A stretch of DNA of 64,000 nt from Pohlia nutans (taxonomy: Eukaryota > Streptophyta > Bryopsida > Bryales > Mniaceae), in NCBI GenBank assembly GCA_022496805.1, contig CM040099.1, positions 1,924,501 to 1,988,500 on the forward strand. The letters run 5' to 3'. Positions 13,396 to 23,940 of the stretch are shown piece by piece. A model generated the notes under the pieces. The model worked only from the letters and a program-made list of their open reading frames with translations, did not search any database and was not told the DNA's origin. The first letter of the stretch is position 1; each line of letters opens with the position of its first letter. Position numbers and translations under genes: made by a program.

Positions 13396-13605
13396 CGATT
13401 TACCGACCAACGGTTGTGCGACAGTACATCACGGTCCTTTAGGTCCGCTGTTAACCGACCAATGGTCGCCCGACAATCCAACAGAACCTCTTCCGACCGA
13501 CCAACAGTCGCGCCACAGTACACCGCGATCCTTTACTTCCGCTCTCTCCCGACCAGCGGTCGCCCGGCACTTCACGATCAGTCAGTGTCCGCGTCTTGGG
13601 CTTTT
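13396..13605 (+). promoter_or_regulatory. GC-rich imperfect direct repeat with ACCGAC cores, upstream of MHX
   Basis: Four imperfect repeats of about 42-52 bp, each starting near CCGACCA(A/G)CGGTCG and followed by CGACAGTACA(C/T)C-like sequence. Three carry ACCGAC (13402, 13454, 13496) and the fourth CCCGAC (13548). ACCGAC matches the DRE/CRT core bound by DREB/CBF factors. The block lies 1.4-1.6 kb upstream of the MHX start codon, so a regulatory role is only inferred. Confidence 0.3.
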
Positions 13606-13610
13606 GGAGA

Positions 13611-15000
13611 TCCACCAGCCAGAAGCGACCAATTCACTTTCATTTTCCTTTTTGACCACTTGTCACAAATTTTACGGGACGGAGAATGCCGCAATGAAGG
13701 AATGGTTGGTAGTTTGCATGTCAGTGTTTGGGAAAGTTACGCAGCTGGTGTCAGTGTACACACGGAATGAATGAGGCTGCCATACTTTACTTAGCCTTTT
13801 CGACAGAAGAAAAAGCGCACAATTGCGTTGTACACATAGCTTCTCTTTGTGTGTTTGGCCAAGTAGTTTCAACTTTTTCTCCTTCATTCTGCCTTCAAGG
13901 AACAGACAGTTTGTAGGCCTGTAATCATAGGCCGCCGCGTTGAAGCAGGGATCCCGAATTGATCGAGAGCTTTGAAGCGGCGAGGCTCAATCTCTCCTGC
14001 TTCATATCAGATCTGGAAAGCGACAGAGAGCTTTGAATTCATTCTTTGCGCTTTGCGACACCGAGCGATTTGTTACTATTTATTTTCTAAGTAAGTCTCA
14101 GCCGATTCTTTCTGTTTCAACGTTTATTTTTATTTTTATGACGCCGAAGATAAAAGGGAGTACACGACTCTGTTTCAACGTTTCAGCTCTTGAGTGTGCG
14201 GTTTCTCAGTCAACTTGAGTACGCGTGAGTATAATAATTCAACAGGAAGCAATTATTTTCGTTACTTGCGTGAGGAACCCTAAAAGTGAGGAATGTCTTC
14301 TTTTCTGTACTTTTTCGGTTCCCTCAAAGACATTCGTACTTACAATGATCACTGTGGTTGTCATTCGTACACGAATATGCATTACGGTTACGGTTGGATC
14401 TGAGGACGGTGGATGTGCACTTGAGTCAAAAGGTTCTTTAAAAAATTTGTAGGAGGTTTGGCATGTTAGTTGTTATTTTCTTTTTGCATAATTTTATAAC
14501 TTGATTAACCATTATTGTTTAAGGTTTGTGCTACTGGAAGGCTTTAGTTGATGGGGCTTTACTTGGCTACTCTGTCTTTCGTTTTTGCTGCATGTTGTTG
14601 AGGAGCTTTTAGGATCAGTTGTCTCGGAATAAGCGCATTTTTTAATTTGACTAATAAATGCACTTAAACCCCTAAACCCTGTGATTAATCAAGAATGTAG
14701 TATCGAGAACCTCCCGTGTATTATCCCCTGTAGAATGTAGCCGGGGGAACATTTGTGGAGGTGAGGTTCCCGATACTACATGTGTCCCCAAATTAGGTTT
14801 TTGAGCAATTTTGAGTAGGTCACACAGGGCTTTTGTTTTGGTTTAATTTCATTTATTTTGGAATTCTAGTGATATACAAGTTGGCAATTATATTCTATCA
14901 ATTGAATTGGTCATTTTCATTAAACTGTTGGTTGGAATAGTGCAGGTGCTGAATCATTTCTGGCTATGGAGATGAGGTAGAGAATTGATCACGTCTATGG
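13611..15000 (+). other. Probable promoter and 5' UTR region of the MHX-like gene
   Basis: Compositionally less AT-rich than the spacers and lacking recognisable transposons. It includes a hairpin at 14694-14781, where ATGTAGTATCGAGAACCTC pairs with GAGGTTCCCGATACTACAT around a 50-base loop. The transcription start cannot be placed by eye. A 5' UTR intron is possible because the start codon at 15001 lies in a very short first coding segment. Confidence 0.35.
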
Positions 15001-18000
15001 ATGCGGCTGTCATCTTCTGTTATGGCAGGTAGAGAATTTCATCCGTTTCCTGTGTTTTTTCTAGGGTTTATAAAACTGTGCATTCTGTGAATTGTCATCA
15101 CAAATTTATTAAAGGGTCACATAACTTGCAGGTTTCACCAATGGCAGCAACACATGGGTCAACCACTTTATGAAGGAGGTGGTGAATGCGACTTCTGAAT
15201 CATGCTCAAACCACGTTTTTTTCTTCGAAGCAGGACCTTCATGGCGACATCAAAGCCGTGCTGTTCTTTACGCCTTGAGCCTTCTTTATTGCTTCGTTGG
15301 CTTGGCAACTATCACCGACCTCTATATGCAGGCAGGGAGCTACTTTCCTACTCCTATCAATGTTGTTTTTCATGGTATACTATCATCTTGTGATGGCGTC
15401 AAGGATTCTTCCTTTGGGCTGGTTTGTATCAGTGTTCGACTGGTATGGCATTTATCTCCTAAAGGACCAAGCATTCATGGTTTTAAAATGACAAATTCAG
15501 ATGGGACCAAATTTTATATCATTAGAATCAGTGAAGAACGTTGCATGTGTTGGTCAATTTAAAAAAAATAAAAAACGATCAGAAGGAAGTCCACATATGA
15601 CCTACTCAAAACTGTTAAAAAAAGGAGTGAGGTCCAATTCGGGCTATTTGGTCCTTAAAAAAAGAGTGAGGCTCAATTTGGGCTACTTGGTCTTTTAGGG
15701 GTTAAGTGAAACCTTGGACAATAGAGTTAACCGAAAAGAGTGTCTCAAAGTGGAAAGAAACCTTAAACTCACTTTAGACTTGTTTTGAGTTCAAAAAGAC
15801 TGCAAAACTAGTCTACGGTGAGTTGGAGAATATTCTAAAGCAAGGCCACCACAGGGTGTGGAACTTGTGACCTCCCCAATGCTAGAGGCGAGTTCCCCCA
15901 AGCCAAGAGCCCTGACAATGGGGACTTTTCATGAACAATGATTGTCAGAAAATATAATTATAGAGGAAACTCCTCTTCAACTCCTCTTCTGTTTCGGTCA
16001 ACTCAAATGGTTCATTCTAAATATTCGTTACTTCTCATAATCACTACTACTCATAATGACTCTAGTTCATTCATCTCACCAAGAACACTGTAATACCAGT
16101 ACAACACTGGTTTGTATTATAGAGGACTTGGAAGAGGAAGCCCAGTATTCTATAGAGGTTTTTTCCTCCAGGCCCAATGCCTTGAAGATCCCTGCAGATG
16201 GCTTCGGGCCCTCATAAAATCACAAACCCTACAGGTCGGGTTAATGATAAGGCTGGAACGGCTGTGCAGGCTATCCCGCTTAGGGTGTAATAATTTTTTA
16301 CGAAAACGGGGTCCCCTAGGGATTGATCTCATTGAGCTCTAGTACATTAAAGTCCTCTATACTTTGGATAGCATTTCGTCGCCTTACATACCCTATAGAA
16401 CGCCAGGTCTTTAATACTACTTTCTCCATGCCAGTACAGTTGTCCCTCTCTATTATGACATGTTTGGGAAGCCCTAACTTCAAGGTGGCATGCATGGATT
16501 AGTGACATAAATGGCTTGTCGCATGTGTATTGCGTGAAACAATAATATCGTCATATTATGGAGGGTAAACTGTACGTTCAATGCTTATTAACTGCTGTGT
16601 ATTGTGTTCAGGCCATGGAGACAATTGTACAACAAACACGGAAAGCTGTTCGTTATAATTACGAATCAGGCAGCGAGGAAGTAGTTCCCGTGAGGATATG
16701 GAACCCAGTGATTGCAGATATCACTCTCTTGGCTCTTGGGACCAGTGCTCCTCAAATTTCTCTCGCTATCATTGATGCTGTCCAGCAGCTTGGTCTGAAG
16801 ACTAGTTCAGGTTCCTCTCTTGTACAGTTGTCCCTCTCTATTATGACATGTTTGGGAAGCTTTATCTTCAAGGTGGTAGGCATGGATTAGTCACAAAAAT
16901 GACTTGTCACATGTGTATTGCTTGAAACAATAATATTTTCATATCATGGAGTGTCATTGTATGGAGGGTAGACTGTAACCTGAAGCTCTTTACATGGTTG
17001 TCTGTTGCTTTTTCCCTCGTGAACTGAGAATTGAAGGCATTGTTTGCAGGCTTGGGTCCGGGAACACTCGTTGGCTCTGCAGCGTTCAACCTGTACCCAA
17101 TTTTGGCAGTTTGCGTTCTTGTCCCAAAAGCCGGGTCCGTGAAACGCATCCAGAATGTGGGAGTGTGGATTGTAGAGCTCTTTTGGTCGATTTGGGCCTA
17201 TATCTGGCTCGCCATTATACTGCAGGTTTCATCTCCCAATGTGGTGGAGCCTTGGGAAGCAATATGCACAGTTTTGCAGTTTCCCATTCTTATGATTCAT
17301 GCCTATGCCCAAGACATAGGCTGGAGACCTCTCTGGCCAAGCATGAATGGCTCATGGAAGCGCTTGAGCGATTCTTCACTGCCCGTTTACAATGCTGACT
17401 TGCATGATCAGTCGTCTACCTACTCCAATCCAGGGTACGTTTGATCCATTTTCCTACTCGCTGTTTGTTATTGAAAATTGGAGAGATGATTATCGTGTTG
17501 ATTCATGTTTTTGATTTCAGTTATATGTTGAGCTCTTGCACTCACACAAATGCATATGCATCAGAGTCAACTTGGAGCAGAGCAAACCTGAATGGGAGCT
17601 TGTCGATCTTCAGTATCAAACAATGTCCAAGGAAATTAGAAACGGGGCCACATCTGATGAACCGCCATCTGAACGGCAGTTAGTCACCCTTGCAATGAAT
17701 GGAAACGATCAATTTACTCATGGTGAGCTTTGATTTATTACATTTTTTTCTATGATATGTTACATCTTTTCTGTAAATTTTCCATGATCTTGCAAAGGTA
17801 TGACCGAACTCTCCTCAAATGCTTTCGTGATGGTATTCAGATGATAAGAATTCAGTGACCGATCAAGAGTTTCTTAAGCTGCAATCGAGTGATGAAATTC
17901 ACGAGCATACCTCCACAGGGGTGAACATTTCTTCTCTCTGGAAGAAGCAGTTTTCTGATATCATTGTTGTAAGTCTTATCTGATCATTTAATATTTTTCT

Positions 18001-19627
18001 CGTTCTATAAATGGATGCCACCAAACCAGATTATGCATTTGTAGAACAAGTGAAGTACATATTTACACATTCTCTCAGTTTCATCGACGATCTGTCATCT
18101 CTTAGGGCATTGTTTTCTTAGCTGAAGTAGATTCTCTGATAGAGCCACAAACGATGTTGCAGGTCATGAGGCATGTGGATGAGGCTGGGAAGGATCTCTC
18201 GTTGACAGCTGCCGACGTTTTTTCTCATTTGATCACTTTTCCATGGAGGATTCTCTTTGCGTTTCTTCCACCAGCTGCCCTGTTGCACGGATGGCCAGCG
18301 TTCTTGTGTGCTCTGGCTTATATTACAGCCATAGCTAATTTTCTGATCAAGTTGGCCAACCTATTTGGTTGCGTCACAGGTACATACACTGGACGGAAGC
18401 TTCTTAACCCTGAAAGGACCGAGGATTCATGGTTTTAAAATGACACATTCAATCGATCATATCATAAATAATATGACTCAGATGGGACCAAATTTTATAT
18501 CACTAGAATTAGTGAAGAGCATTGCATGTGTTGATAAAAAAACAAATAAATTTAACAGAAGAAAGCCTACAAAAGACCTAATCAAAACTGCAAAAAAAAC
18601 AGGAGGTCAATTTAGACTTCTTGGTCCTTTATGGGTTAAATCTTTCGTTCTGAACGATGTCCTCTAGTTTTTTGTTTAGTTCTGTGGGAGGAGTCTAAAT
18701 GGTTGTCATGAAAACAGGTATCCCGGATTATACTTTGGCCTTAACTGTTCTGGCAATCGGCACTTCGTGGCCTGATCTAATAGCAAGTAAAATTGCTGCT
18801 GAGCATCAACCAACAGCAGATTCCGCCATTGCCAACATCAACGCAAGGTCTACACCATGCCCCTTTTTGCTCGTCTGTGTATTGAAAATCCTCTTGTTCT
18901 ATATTTTCATGCTCTAGGACATAACATGGCACATTCCCTGATAATTATATAAGAAAACTTGATAAAAATAAATTAAAAAAAACTGCACAAGATTGTCATA
19001 TGCAGTTTTTCAGACCACCCTGGACTGCAGATGTAAAACATATGCAAAGTCTTCATTTTCTTGATACGAGTGCAATTTTGGAATTAAGAGCCGTGTAATA
19101 TACCGTTGGAAAGGTCTCAAAAATGCACTTCCAACGGCATATCATAAGCCTCCTTATTCCGAAAATTGCACTTGCAATGAGCAAATGAAAATTCTGCACA
19201 TGTTTTACATCTGCAGTCATGAGTGGTTTAACAAACTTGTGCAGTTTTTTTTCCAAGTTTTCTTTTATTGTAACTTCTGCGTGTGCATACTCTAATGGTA
19301 TCTCTTGAATTCTTATGATTTGCTATGTGCAGTAACTGTATCAATGTGTATGTGGGCATTGGGATTCCATGGCTGCTGCAATCGCTCTACAACAACATTC
19401 ACTTGCATGAAGAGTTCCAAGTCCCTTCTGCCGGCCTGGGTTTTTCACTCATGCTCTTTTTTGTCACTTTTGTGCTCTGCCAAATTGTTGTTGTTGCGCG
19501 GAGATTCTTTTTTAGAGGAGAGTTGGGAGGACCCCGCAAGTGGGCATGGGCTACCTCTGTCTATTTCATGTCCTTGTGGCTCATTTTTGTAGTCTTTTCA
19601 TGTCTTAGAAATTACCATCTGTTGTAA
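15001..19627 (+). CDS. MHX: MHX-like cation/proton exchanger (NCX superfamily)
   Basis: Membrane exchanger of the Na+/Ca2+-exchanger superfamily. The Arabidopsis member MHX is a vacuolar Mg2+/Zn2+-proton antiporter. Nine exons: 15001-15028, 15132-15331, 16612-16810, 17050-17434, 17565-17722, 17841-17968, 18163-18379, 18718-18847, 19333-19627; 579 residues against about 540 for the Arabidopsis protein. The start at 15001, not the overlapping ATG at 14997, keeps frame with exon 2. Alpha-1 repeat: [18 protein letters not shown] and [18 protein letters not shown] hydrophilic central loop spans exons 4-6 (roughly residues 240-390). Alpha-2 repeat: [17 protein letters not shown] and [19 protein letters not shown]. 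Hydrophobic C-terminal helices end in RNYHLL. Intron 2 appears to start with GC rather than GT. Introns 2, 7 and 8 carry MITEs. Transport substrate is inferred from the family only. Confidence 0.93.
15455..15701. mobile_element. TTAA-type MITE, family A, in MHX intron 2
   Basis: Right end GGTCTTTTAGGGG then TTAA at 15702-15705; left end decayed (TTTATCTCCTAAAGGACCA). Shares GATGGGACCAAATTTTATAT with the copy at 18408-18635. Contains a short internal duplication of the phrase GTGAGG(T/C)(C/T)CAATT(C/T)GGGCTA. Confidence 0.7.
15724..16004. mobile_element. MITE with GAGTTAACCGAAAA ends, family G, in MHX intron 2
   Basis: 281 bp. Left end GAGTTAACCGAAAAGAG preceded by TA; right end CTGTTTCGGTCAACTC followed by AA. 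Related reverse copy at 51493-51804 and fragments near 8870 and 12748. A TA target would fit Tc1/mariner (Stowaway-like), but only the left side keeps TA here. Confidence 0.6.
16434..16977. repeat. Direct repeats flanking MHX exon 3
   Basis: About 140-155 bp beginning GTACAGTTGTCCCTCTCTAT occurs at 16434-16571 and again at 16822-16977, 388 bp apart. The first copy is in intron 2 and the second starts just inside intron 3, so exon 3 lies exactly between them. Similarity continues through CATGTTTGGGAAGC and CACATGTGTATTG-like phrases. Confidence 0.7.
18408..18635. mobile_element. TTAA-type MITE, family A, in MHX intron 7
   Basis: 228 bp between TTAA at 18404-18407 and TTAA at 18636-18639, ends CCCTGAAAGGACC and GGTCCTTTATGGG. 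It sits 28 bp after the exon 7 splice donor. Non-coding. Confidence 0.8.
18950..19268. mobile_element. MITE with ATAAGAAAACTTG ends, family B, in MHX intron 8
   Basis: About 319 bp with inverted ends ATAAGAAAACTTG and CAAGTTTTCTTTTAT, then a second inverted pair ACTGCACAAG and CTTGTGCAGT. A related copy lies in a B-lectin intron at about 22275-22555 (shared GTTTTACATCTG and GCAGATGTAAAACA phrases). No coding capacity. Confidence 0.65.
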
Positions 19628-19825
19628 ACATTCACCATTCTTTTTCACTTGTGGTCAATGACACGAAACTTGACCACTCATAGTTTTATCACATCCACAA
19701 TAAATATTCTTTTCTTCTGTAAGTGTAATGTGATGTACAGTACATAGGTCTGATCTTAATGCTCCTTTTGATGTTAGCGAAAACAGAAAACAGTGTTTAT
19801 ACAGAAGTAGTATATAAGGTAGAGG

Positions 19826-20041
19826 GCTCCAAAACCAACAGGGTTCTAATTTAGGTTCTAAGATGATTTAGGTTCTTAGATGATTACAGGGTTCTAATCA
19901 TCTTAGAACCTAAATCTAGGTAGACCGTAGATAGCTTATCATTTTGGTCAACATCCAATAAGAGCTCTATGATGTGCCTAGATGTGTTCTAAATAAATGC
20001 ATGGTCTAGATTCTCTTGGGATTAGAACCCTGTTGGTTTTT
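19826..20041. mobile_element. Short element with inverted ends between MHX and the lectin gene
   Basis: Inverted ends CCAAAACCAACAGGGTTCTA and TAGAACCCTGTTGGTTTTTT about 215 bp apart. Inside there is a second palindromic block (GGGTTCTAATCATCTTAGAA). A non-autonomous DNA element is inferred; no clear target duplication was identified. Confidence 0.5.
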
Positions 20042-20042
20042 T

Positions 20043-20204
20043 GGTGTAATCTCCTCATTCACTAATTTTAGTGTAACCATTGTCAACAATAAGAAACTTT
20101 TGCAGGCATACCATATCTTTTTTGGTGCGATCTCGTCATTCACTAATTTTAGTGTAACCATTGTCAACAATAATAAACTTTTGCAGGCATACCATATCTC
20201 AAGA
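20043..20204. repeat. 81-bp tandem duplication
   Basis: Two adjacent 81-bp copies beginning GGTG(T/C)(A/G)ATCTC and containing TTTAGTGTAACCATTGTCAA. A few mismatches separate them. Confidence 0.85.
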
Positions 20205-20221
20205 TTTACGCTTATCGAAGA

Positions 20222-20405
20222 GAGAGAATTAACTCCAATTCTATTCAAGATCTAGCATTCATTCAGAGGCCATCGTGTTTAGGATCCCACAACATTGCCC
20301 ACACGACAAAGCGAGAGAGAATTAACTCCAATTCTATTCAAGAACTGGCATACATTAAGAGTCTATTCATTTAAAATCCAACGACATTGCCCATAGGACA
20401 AAAGC
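20222..20405. repeat. 93-bp tandem duplication downstream of the lectin gene
   Basis: Two imperfect copies starting GAGAGAATTAACTCCAATTC at 20222 and 20315, sharing the end phrase ACATTGCCCA. It lies 77 bp beyond the lectin stop codon and may overlap its 3' UTR or terminator. Confidence 0.75.
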
Positions 20406-20481
20406 AGCGACGCAAAAAAACTACATATCCTAGTAAGGGTTTAGGGTTTTAGGGCTCAGGCAACACTTTACACAAACTGAC

Positions 20482-23400
20482 TCAGATTTTGATGTGCACA
20501 GTCTTCTTGACATCAGAAACCTTCTTCAAGGTGCGCACTTCGTTGGTGAGGTAACACAGACCCGTGTCGGCATTGTAGAAATACGCCAGGCACTTGCAGT
20601 CTGCGTAGCATTTGCTCTGGCAGGTCGCCATGGTCGCCAACAATCCTGTCACATACTGATTGTACACGTAGTCGTAGCCTATGAAAGACAGAAACTGTTG
20701 TCTTCCGGAGCCACATTTTGTGAACGGCGCCAACGTCTTGCATCCTTGGGTCTTGTCTTTGGAATTGATGGGCACCCAGTTTGGCAAACACCTGCACAAA
20801 CAATCAACAAAAATATACTCGTTATTATCACTCAGATCCAATATCACATTTGCTATTGGACGTTTTCACTTGTCAAGTTCTGAACTCATGTATGTAGAGT
20901 GACACGGGTGATATAAAAGAGTTCTGAATGGAATCACTGCTCGTGATCTCATTAGCAGTTGTGAGAATTCATCAATATATGACAACCAAAAATGAGAAGG
21001 GGTGCCACATGTCAAAAACATTGGAATATCGGTGTATAATATTGGTTGGAAATGGCTCTCTGGACCTTTAAGGGTTAACTTGAGTTTAAGATACGATGAC
21101 CCAAAAAGAGGCTCTTATCTTCAAGCCATAATTTTCTCTTGTATGTAGTTGTTAAAATTGAATATGAGTTTTTGTATGACACCCCTACAATATGTAAAAG
21201 TGTCCAAAGCCTATTTTCTTGTTGCTTTTGGTAACCGCTACTTTAGATTTCTTTTCAAAGGGTGTTAATCCCTAAAGGATCATGAAGCCCAAATTGGACC
21301 TTGACTCATGTTTTTCTTGGTAATTTTGAGTAGGTTTTAAGTGAAGTTTCTTTTGTTCAAATTTATTTGTTTTTTTATTAACACATGTAATATATTCTTT
21401 AATGATTCCAGTGGTATCAAATTTGGTCCCATCTGAATTATATTTTTCACAATATCATCGATTAAATTTATCATTTTTAAAACCATGAATCAGCCTTGGG
21501 CCTTGAGGGTTAAGTTAATCAAGATTGCCTCCGGAAGAACACCATTAATCACAACCAATGTACTGTAGAGGAGACAGAGGGTTGAGGTACTGACGTGCAA
21601 CTGTTGTTGCTGCAGACGCCATACTCTCCACACGAATTGGGCAAATCACAAAGACTAGGAATGGCCACAAAATCTTGTCCCCAGAACTGTCCTTTCACAA
21701 GAGCATAAGTTCGGAGATTGCCATCAGGGTCCACGCCGAAATATGTATCATGAGGATTCGAAGTGATGAATCCAATTGGCCCTGAAGTCCAAACCAACGC
21801 TCCGTTGCTCTTGAACAGCCCAATGCCGCCCACTCCCGTCACAATGCCTGCCATTCAATTCCACTCTTACAATCTTTGCCACCTCCTATTCAACAAATAG
21901 CACACTTGTTTCCACTTGTTGCTATTTTTGTCGATGAACAATTAATGTACAAGCAGAAGGCTATCTACATAACATTCAGTAGTCTTCAAGAAGGGTGCCT
22001 TTTTGTTTCATCTTTATAGAGTGACCAGTGATTTGTAATTGAATGGACAATTGAATCAAATAGATAATTATAGAACAATGTTGAATTGTGATTGAGGAGT
22101 GCTTTGAATTCCTCTTCACTATGGTTGATTGCTCTTGCTTAATGCCACATGTCCCAATAGGGGGTTATTGATGTGATTAGGGGGTGAAATGATGTGGGAT
22201 ATTCCACATCAATCTGTCACGGAAAGGCAGCAGTAACAAAGCCTACTGAATGTTATGCTAGTATGAGCAAACATTATATGAAAACTTGGTAAAAAAACAA
22301 CTGGTCGTGTGCAGTTATATAGATTGTAGATGTAAAACAAAGACATGTGCAAAACTTCATGTAAATTTTTTGGAATTTGGAGGTGTATAATATACCATTG
22401 GAAAGGTATCAAAATTGTGCTTTCAACGGTATATTATATGTCTACTTGTTGTGAGCAAATTCGTGCACATGTTTTACATCTGATGTGCACAGTGGTTTAG
22501 AAAAATTCACATTGCACACTTGTGAAGGTTTTTTCTTTACCAAATTTTCTTATTGTGAAACTTCAAGTGATTTGGAACTTACTGGCGTAGGTCACTTGGC
22601 TCAAATCCTTCGTGGGGATGGTGGTCTGCTTCAAGCTCCAGTACTGCTTCAGCCCATTACCGAAGTCAGAGAAGAGACGAAGGTCGCCGCTCTGCAGCTT
22701 CAGGAAGTAGCGAGCTCCGGAAAACAGAATCTGCGGTGTGCTGTCGGTGAAGGCAGCGTCCGCCGCCACCAACGTTTCTCCACTTCTGCAGCAAAGAAAA
22801 ATCACATATTTAGAACGCTCATCACCATGTACACTCTAAACTCATCATTATCACACTCGAATATTACATTCCAATATCTGCTATTGCGCACACATGTGAT
22901 TGAACACTTTCCACATGTCCACTTCGGTAACAAAAATCAAGCCAATTTAAAAGTGGGTATAAGGGCCGCTTCACACTATGGGCGTCCAAGTCGAGAGGCC
23001 GTAGGATTGAGAGTCCAAAGAAATCTACTTCAGGAGAATAGGCGATAAAATATAGTTTTCATTTTTGATGGAAAAAATTCCACGGCCTCTCGACCATAGT
23101 TTGGGTTTCCATTCCCGTCCGACCCAAACTTCCTCGAGAGGCGTCCCCTTGGTCAAAAAGTACTGCATTTTGGAGAGCGACGGCCGTTGGACTTTGGCCT
23201 CTAGTATGAAGGGTCGAGAGGCCAAACCCATGGTTTCTTGCAATTTGATTGGTGGAAATCGACGGCCTCTCGACCTTCGGCCATACTGTGAAGCGGCTCT
23301 TAGTGTATCTTTGAATGGAGAACATTGAAACACCATTCAACAAAAAGTGCATCGCCTCAAGTGTACCATTTAACACAAGAAAAGAGTTCATTTACAAGCA

Positions 23401-23940
23401 GACAGAGAATGATGAGAGGGTGTTGACAGACCTGAGATTCTGGGTGGGCAAGATGGAGAACTCCTTGACATCAAAGCTTTGGTACTTAACGACATTCCCA
23501 GCCGTGAGGAGCTGCAAATCCCCACTATCGAACTGATTCTCCAGCGCCATCTTAGTGATACCTTTCCCGGCCGTGTTGCTATGCCAGATCACGGTGTCGG
23601 TGCCCTGGAACGTTGCGATGAGCTGCAAGTCGCCGGTGGCGGTGAGCTGGAGGGCGCATTTGGTGGCGCCCACGAGCGAGCCCACGTAGTAATTCGCCGT
23701 CCAGAACAGATGCGCCACGGGGTTGGAGAACAGGTGCCGCACCGTGATGGCGCACGGGTTGCTTTCTAGCGACACGATGTAGTTCTGGGTCGACAGAACG
23801 ATCACGGAATTTCCCGTTGTTACTGAGACCGCGTACGGCGCAGACCTCGTCACCGGCGCCGCTAAGGACTGCGCACTTTGGATCAATGCAGCCAGCGCCA
23901 GTACCACCACCATCGCATTACACATACTCTGAATCGCCAT
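20482..23940 (-). CDS. Secreted B-lectin/PAN domain protein (EP1-like glycoprotein)
   Basis: Extracellular bulb-lectin-like glycoprotein of the EP1 family, lacking the kinase part found in S-domain receptor kinases. Minus-strand exons: 23940-23432, 22785-22583, 21847-21595, 20791-20482, joining in frame to 424 residues. The start at 23940 gives a good signal peptide (hydrophobic run VVVLALAALI, cleavage near residue 26); an in-frame ATG at 23988 would only add 16 residues. Exons 1-2 form beta-prism lectin repeats (LTATGDLQLIATFQGTDTVI; KLQSGDLRLFSDFG). Exon 3 ends in a Cys-rich CDLPNSCGEYGVCSNNSC segment. Exon 4 is a PAN-type domain with CGSGRQQF, TCQSKCYADCKCLAYFY and CYLTNE. The mannose-binding signature QxDxNxVxY is not intact, so sugar binding is doubtful. 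Introns carry several MITEs. Tail-to-tail with MHX. Confidence 0.92.
21269..21509. mobile_element. TTAA-type MITE, family A (reverse), in lectin intron 3
   Basis: 241 bp between TTAA at 21265-21268 and TTAA at 21510-21513. Ends TCCCTAAAGGATCA and GGGCCTTGAGGG. Orientation is opposite to the two MHX intron copies. Confidence 0.75.
21968..22257. mobile_element. MITE with CATAACATTCAGTAG ends, family F, in lectin intron 2
   Basis: 290 bp with perfect 15-bp inverted ends CATAACATTCAGTAG and CTACTGAATGTTATG. Contains the palindrome GATGTGGGATATTCCACATC. Related copies are at 33889-34249 and, split, at 40703-43193. Confidence 0.8.
22275..22555. mobile_element. MITE, family B, in lectin intron 2
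   Basis: Related to 18950-19268: TATGAAAACTTGGT at the left, TTTTACCAAATTTTCTTAT-like right end, and shared internal phrases GATGTAAAACA and TATACC(A/G)TTGGAAAGGT. It ends about 28 bp from exon 2. Confidence 0.6.
22972..23301. mobile_element. Harbinger/Tourist-like MITE in lectin intron 1
   Basis: About 330 bp with inverted ends GGGCCGCTTCACACTATGG and CCATACTGTGAAGCGGCTC, flanked by TAA on the left and TTA on the right. GGGCC-type ends and a 3-bp target are typical of PIF/Harbinger elements. It supplies the uninterrupted reference for the larger copy at 40713-42881 (GTCCAAGTCGAGAGGCC is continuous here). Confidence 0.65.

Noticed and set aside
14997..15028. Start of MHX at the ATG at 14997
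   Set aside because: That frame meets a stop in exon 2; the overlapping ATG at 15001 stays open and in frame with the conserved helices.
20494..20883. 129-codon plus-strand ORF
   Set aside because: Antisense shadow of the PAN-domain exon of the lectin gene.
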